Assembly (NCBI GenBank): GCA_034435675.1
Contig: DAOTWP010000353.1
Span: forward strand, 1-14,598
Reading direction: 5' to 3'
DNA length: 14,598 nucleotides
DNA from: DAOTWP01 sp034435675
Lineage (GTDB): Bacteria > Chloroflexota > Anaerolineae > Aggregatilineales > Phototrophicaceae
Shown: piece by piece, positions 12,577 through 14,598 of the stretch
Numbering within the stretch: the stretch's first letter is position 1
How the letters are laid out: each line of letters begins with the position of its first letter
Translations under genes and position numbers: made by a program
Notes under the pieces: generated by a model
Databases searched by the model: none
What the model saw: only the letters and a program-made list of their open reading frames with translations
Told to the model about the DNA's origin: nothing

Positions 12577-13038
12577 ATGATCGCGCTCACGATCCGCCAG
12601 ATGACCCCGCATGACCTTGAGACCGTGATGGCAGTGTTTGCCTGCTGGCATAAGACCCGCGACCTGTTTCAGTTTTATCTGGCGGAACAGGCGCAAAACG
12701 CGCGTGTGGTGCTGCTGGCGTTGTTGGGCGAACAGGTCGCCGGCTATACCACGCTGGACTGGATTTCGCAGGATATCCAGTTTGCCCTGCGTGGCATCCC
12801 CGAGATTGTTGATCTGAACGTCCACCCGGATTACCAGCGGCGCGGCATTGGCACCGCGCTGATTCGCGCCTGCGAAGCGCTTGCCCGCGAACGCGGTTAT
12901 GCGCGGATTGGCATTGGCGTGGAACTGCACCCGCAGTATGCCGCCGCCCAGCGCCTTTACCCGCAGTTGGGGTATGTCCCGCTCGAAGGCGAAAGCGCGC
13001 CAGATGAGTGGGCGCTGGTCAAAGCGCTGACCCCATGA
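12577..13038 (+). CDS. GNAT family N-acetyltransferase
   Basis: A 153-residue acetyl-CoA-dependent acetyltransferase of the RimI-like size class. After an N-terminal IRQMTPHDLETV start typical of the family, motif A is DLNVHPDYQRRGIGTALI (residues 79-96), where QRRGIG (87-92) binds the pyrophosphate of acetyl-CoA. A helix with RACEALARERGY follows, and AAQRLYPQLGYVP near 118-135 matches the family C-terminal pattern. Its ATG is 2 nt after the SDR stop and its TGA overlaps the ATG of the GT9 gene as ATGA, so all three are probably translationally coupled. The acetyl acceptor (small molecule, amino sugar or protein) cannot be told from sequence. Confidence 0.9.
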   Translation: MIALTIRQMTPHDLETVMAVFACWHKTRDLFQFYLAEQAQNARVVLLALLGEQVAGYTTLDWISQDIQFALRGIPEIVDLNVHPDYQRRGIGTALIRACEALARERGYARIGIGVELHPQYAAAQRLYPQLGYVPLEGESAPDEWALVKALTP

Positions 13039-14150
13039 ACACAGCGAGCACGATCTACGGTCTGTTGGCGCGGCTGCTGCCCCAGCGGGCTGACCTGCCG
13101 CAGAATCCGCGCTACATTGTGCTGATTCTGCCCTGCTGCATTGGCGATGTCGTGCTGGGGACGGCGGCGCTGGCGGCGCTGCGGCGGTTGTACCCGCAGG
13201 CGCAGATCACCTGGGCGGTGGGCAGTTGGTCGCGTCCCGCGCTGGAAGAACACCCCCTGCTGGACACTTTGCTGGATACCGGCGCGGCGGCACTGCCGGT
13301 CAGGACTCCGCGCGGCTGGCTGCGCTTTGTGCGCCAACTGCGCGCCGGGCATTATGACCTTGCCGTGTCGCTGGTGCGTTCGCCGCTGATGAGCCTTGCC
13401 GTGTGGGGCAGCGGCATTCGCTGGCGTGCCGGGCTGGACAGCGCCGGGCGCGGCTTGGGCTACAACCTGCGCGTGCCCATTGACCCGCAGCAGGCGCGGC
13501 ACGAAGCTGAAATTTATCTGCAAGTGGTGCGGCGGCTGGGCGGCGACACAACGGGGCTGACGGCGACTGTGCCCGTGCAGCCGGTGGCACAGGCGCGGGT
13601 GGCGGCGCTGCTGGCAGAGCGCGGCATCAGCACGCCCTATTGCGTCCTCAACCCGGCGGGCGGGCGCAATCCCGGCATGCTGCTGGATGTCAAACGCTAC
13701 CCGCCGGAGCAGTGCGCGGCGCTGGCAGACCGGCTGGCGGCAGCAGTGGGCGCGGCAGTGGTGCTGCTGGGCGGACCAGACGATCACGCGATTGTCGCGG
13801 CGGTGCGGCAGCGCATGCAGACACCCCCGGCGGCGGCTTTTGTAGGCGAATTGTCGTTTGCCGAGATTGCAGCGCTGGCAGCAGGTGCGCGGGTGTATAT
13901 CGGCAATGACACCGGCTTAACACACCTGGCGGCGGCGGCAGGCGCAACAACGCTGATGATCCTCGGACCGTCTGACCCGGCGCGTTATGCCCCGTTCGCG
14001 CCCAATGCCCGCGCGGTCTGGAAACCGGCGGCGCTGGTCAGCGGCGGGGTGGCAGCAGGCGCACCGGCGGATTGGGATTGGGCGCGCGATGGCGTCAGCG
14101 TGGACGAGGCGCTGGCGGCGGCGCTGGCGCTGATACACGGCGGCGCATGA
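13035..14150 (+). CDS. Glycosyltransferase family 9 (ADP-heptose:LPS heptosyltransferase-like)
   Basis: A 371-residue GT-B glycosyltransferase. The N-terminal domain carries LPCCIGDVVLGTAALAALRR (residues 32-51), the GT9 pattern with Gly37-Asp38. The C-terminal domain begins with VLNPAGG (about 204-210) and has IGNDTGLTHLAAAAG (289-303) and LGPSDPARYAP (310-320), the nucleotide-sugar-binding signature. Known members transfer heptose or related sugars from ADP-sugars to LPS core or other surface glycans on the inner face of the membrane. The ATG at 13035 overlaps the GNAT stop (ATGA) and is preferred over an upstream in-frame start at 13008 inside that gene. The rfaE2-type enzyme at 2402 could make the ADP-sugar, but the acceptor is unknown and LPS genes were not seen. 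Confidence 0.9.
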   Translation: MNTASTIYGLLARLLPQRADLPQNPRYIVLILPCCIGDVVLGTAALAALRRLYPQAQITWAVGSWSRPALEEHPLLDTLLDTGAAALPVRTPRGWLRFVRQLRAGHYDLAVSLVRSPLMSLAVWGSGIRWRAGLDSAGRGLGYNLRVPIDPQQARHEAEIYLQVVRRLGGDTTGLTATVPVQPVAQARVAALLAERGISTPYCVLNPAGGRNPGMLLDVKRYPPEQCAALADRLAAAVGAAVVLLGGPDDHAIVAAVRQRMQTPPAAAFVGELSFAEIAALAAGARVYIGNDTGLTHLAAAAGATTLMILGPSDPARYAPFAPNARAVWKPAALVSGGVAAGAPADWDWARDGVSVDEALAAALALIHGGA

Positions 14151-14198
14151 CAACCTCATTTGCTGCCGGAGTCACAGCACTTGCAGCGGGCGCAGCGC

Positions 14199-14227
14199 TT
14201 GCCCCGCCGCCGTTTGCCGTTTACAAT
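14199..14227 (+). promoter_or_regulatory. Promoter of the gene at the right edge
   Basis: TTGCCC (14199-14204), a 17-nt spacer, then TACAAT (14222-14227). Predicted start near 14234 leaves a leader of about 57 nt. The transcript would be separate from the GT9 operon. Confidence 0.5.
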
Positions 14228-14290
14228 GGCGGGTAGACCTAACGCAATTGCAACATTTTGACTGCCCCTCGGCATCGGGAAAACAGCCGC

Positions 14291-14598
14291 ATGAGCCAAA
14301 CTTCCGACGTGAAAGCTGATGTCATTGTGCGTTTAGACGACCGTGTGCGGCTGCTCTCTGCCGTCCTCGCCGCGACCAACTGGCACGATAAGGCACAGGA
14401 ACGCAAACCGCACGGCACGCATGCCCACGCCCGCGCCACGCGCAAGTTCCTCAGCGGTTTCAGGGAGCACCCGGCAGCAGTGGGGCTGCAAACGCTGCTG
14501 GATCAGGGTGCGCCGCTGGAAGCGATGTTCACGCTGGTGCTGCACTTCAGCCCGCCGGATTTTCGCAGCGCCGCGCTGCCCAAGTGGGCGCCCCCGCA
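14291..14598 (+). CDS. Protein of unknown function, 3' end outside the window
   Basis: An open frame of 102 codons runs off the right edge without a stop. The start ATG follows GGGAAAA and a promoter at 14199-14227. The visible part begins MSQTSDVKADVIVRLDDRVR, continues with AATNWHDKAQERKPHGTHAHARATRKFL and then alternates helices with LQTLLDQGAPLEAMFTLVLHF. Several His residues cluster near 45-55. There is no signal peptide or membrane segment in this part. I do not recognise the family, and no function is proposed. Codon use matches the neighbours, and opposite-strand frames look like shadows. Confidence 0.65.
   Translation, partial: MSQTSDVKADVIVRLDDRVRLLSAVLAATNWHDKAQERKPHGTHAHARATRKFLSGFREHPAAVGLQTLLDQGAPLEAMFTLVLHFSPPDFRSAALPKWAPP

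Overview
The window looks like a chromosomal segment of a GC-rich Chloroflexota bacterium, probably Anaerolineae-like. This is an inference from gene content: short Flp/Fap-type pilins of the form common in that phylum, a surface protein with long Thr/Pro/Ala-rich stalks, and a heptose-type nucleotidyltransferase and GT9 glycosyltransferase with no other sign of LPS genes. No rRNA, tRNA, CRISPR array or complete insertion sequence was seen.

Layout. 1-97: a 15-bp tandem repeat, cut by the window edge, against the stop codon of a minus-strand HtrA-like lipoprotein protease (99-1286). 1287-1687: divergent regulatory gap. 1688-2246: two 52-residue Flp pilin paralogues, each with its own leader palindrome and terminator. 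2402-4775: rfaE2-type heptose-phosphate adenylyltransferase, then the lipid II flippase murJ. 4776-5154: gap with three stem-loops. 5155-6492 (minus): GH1 beta-glucosidase. 6816-9809: a 997-residue TIR / transmembrane / stalk / double FGE-fold protein. 9810-10107: paired hairpins and a reverse transcriptase remnant. 10108-10717: DUF433/DUF5615 toxin-antitoxin-like pair. 10736-11599 (minus): HhH plus RNase H-like nuclease. 11626-11698: a 73-nt hairpin. 11825-14150: tightly packed SDR, GNAT and GT9 genes. 14291 to the end: an unrecognised gene cut by the window edge.

The main discovery is at 6816-10025. The two FGE/C-type-lectin-fold domains end in 72-nt segments that differ at 21 positions, all nonsynonymous and nearly all at codon positions 1 and 2, while the flanks are almost identical. 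Every difference can be explained by mutation of template adenines, the signature of a diversity-generating retroelement (DGR). Just downstream lie two hairpins with GAA loops, then an open frame whose first 29 residues resemble the N terminus of DGR reverse transcriptases before the similarity stops. No template repeat or intact RT was seen. I read this as a receptor-like protein (cytoplasmic TIR, one membrane helix, external diversified lectin folds) whose local DGR has decayed, or is now served from elsewhere in the genome.

The rest is mainly envelope and housekeeping: pilins, cell-wall precursor flipping, heptose-type sugar activation and transfer, a quality-control protease and a glycosidase.
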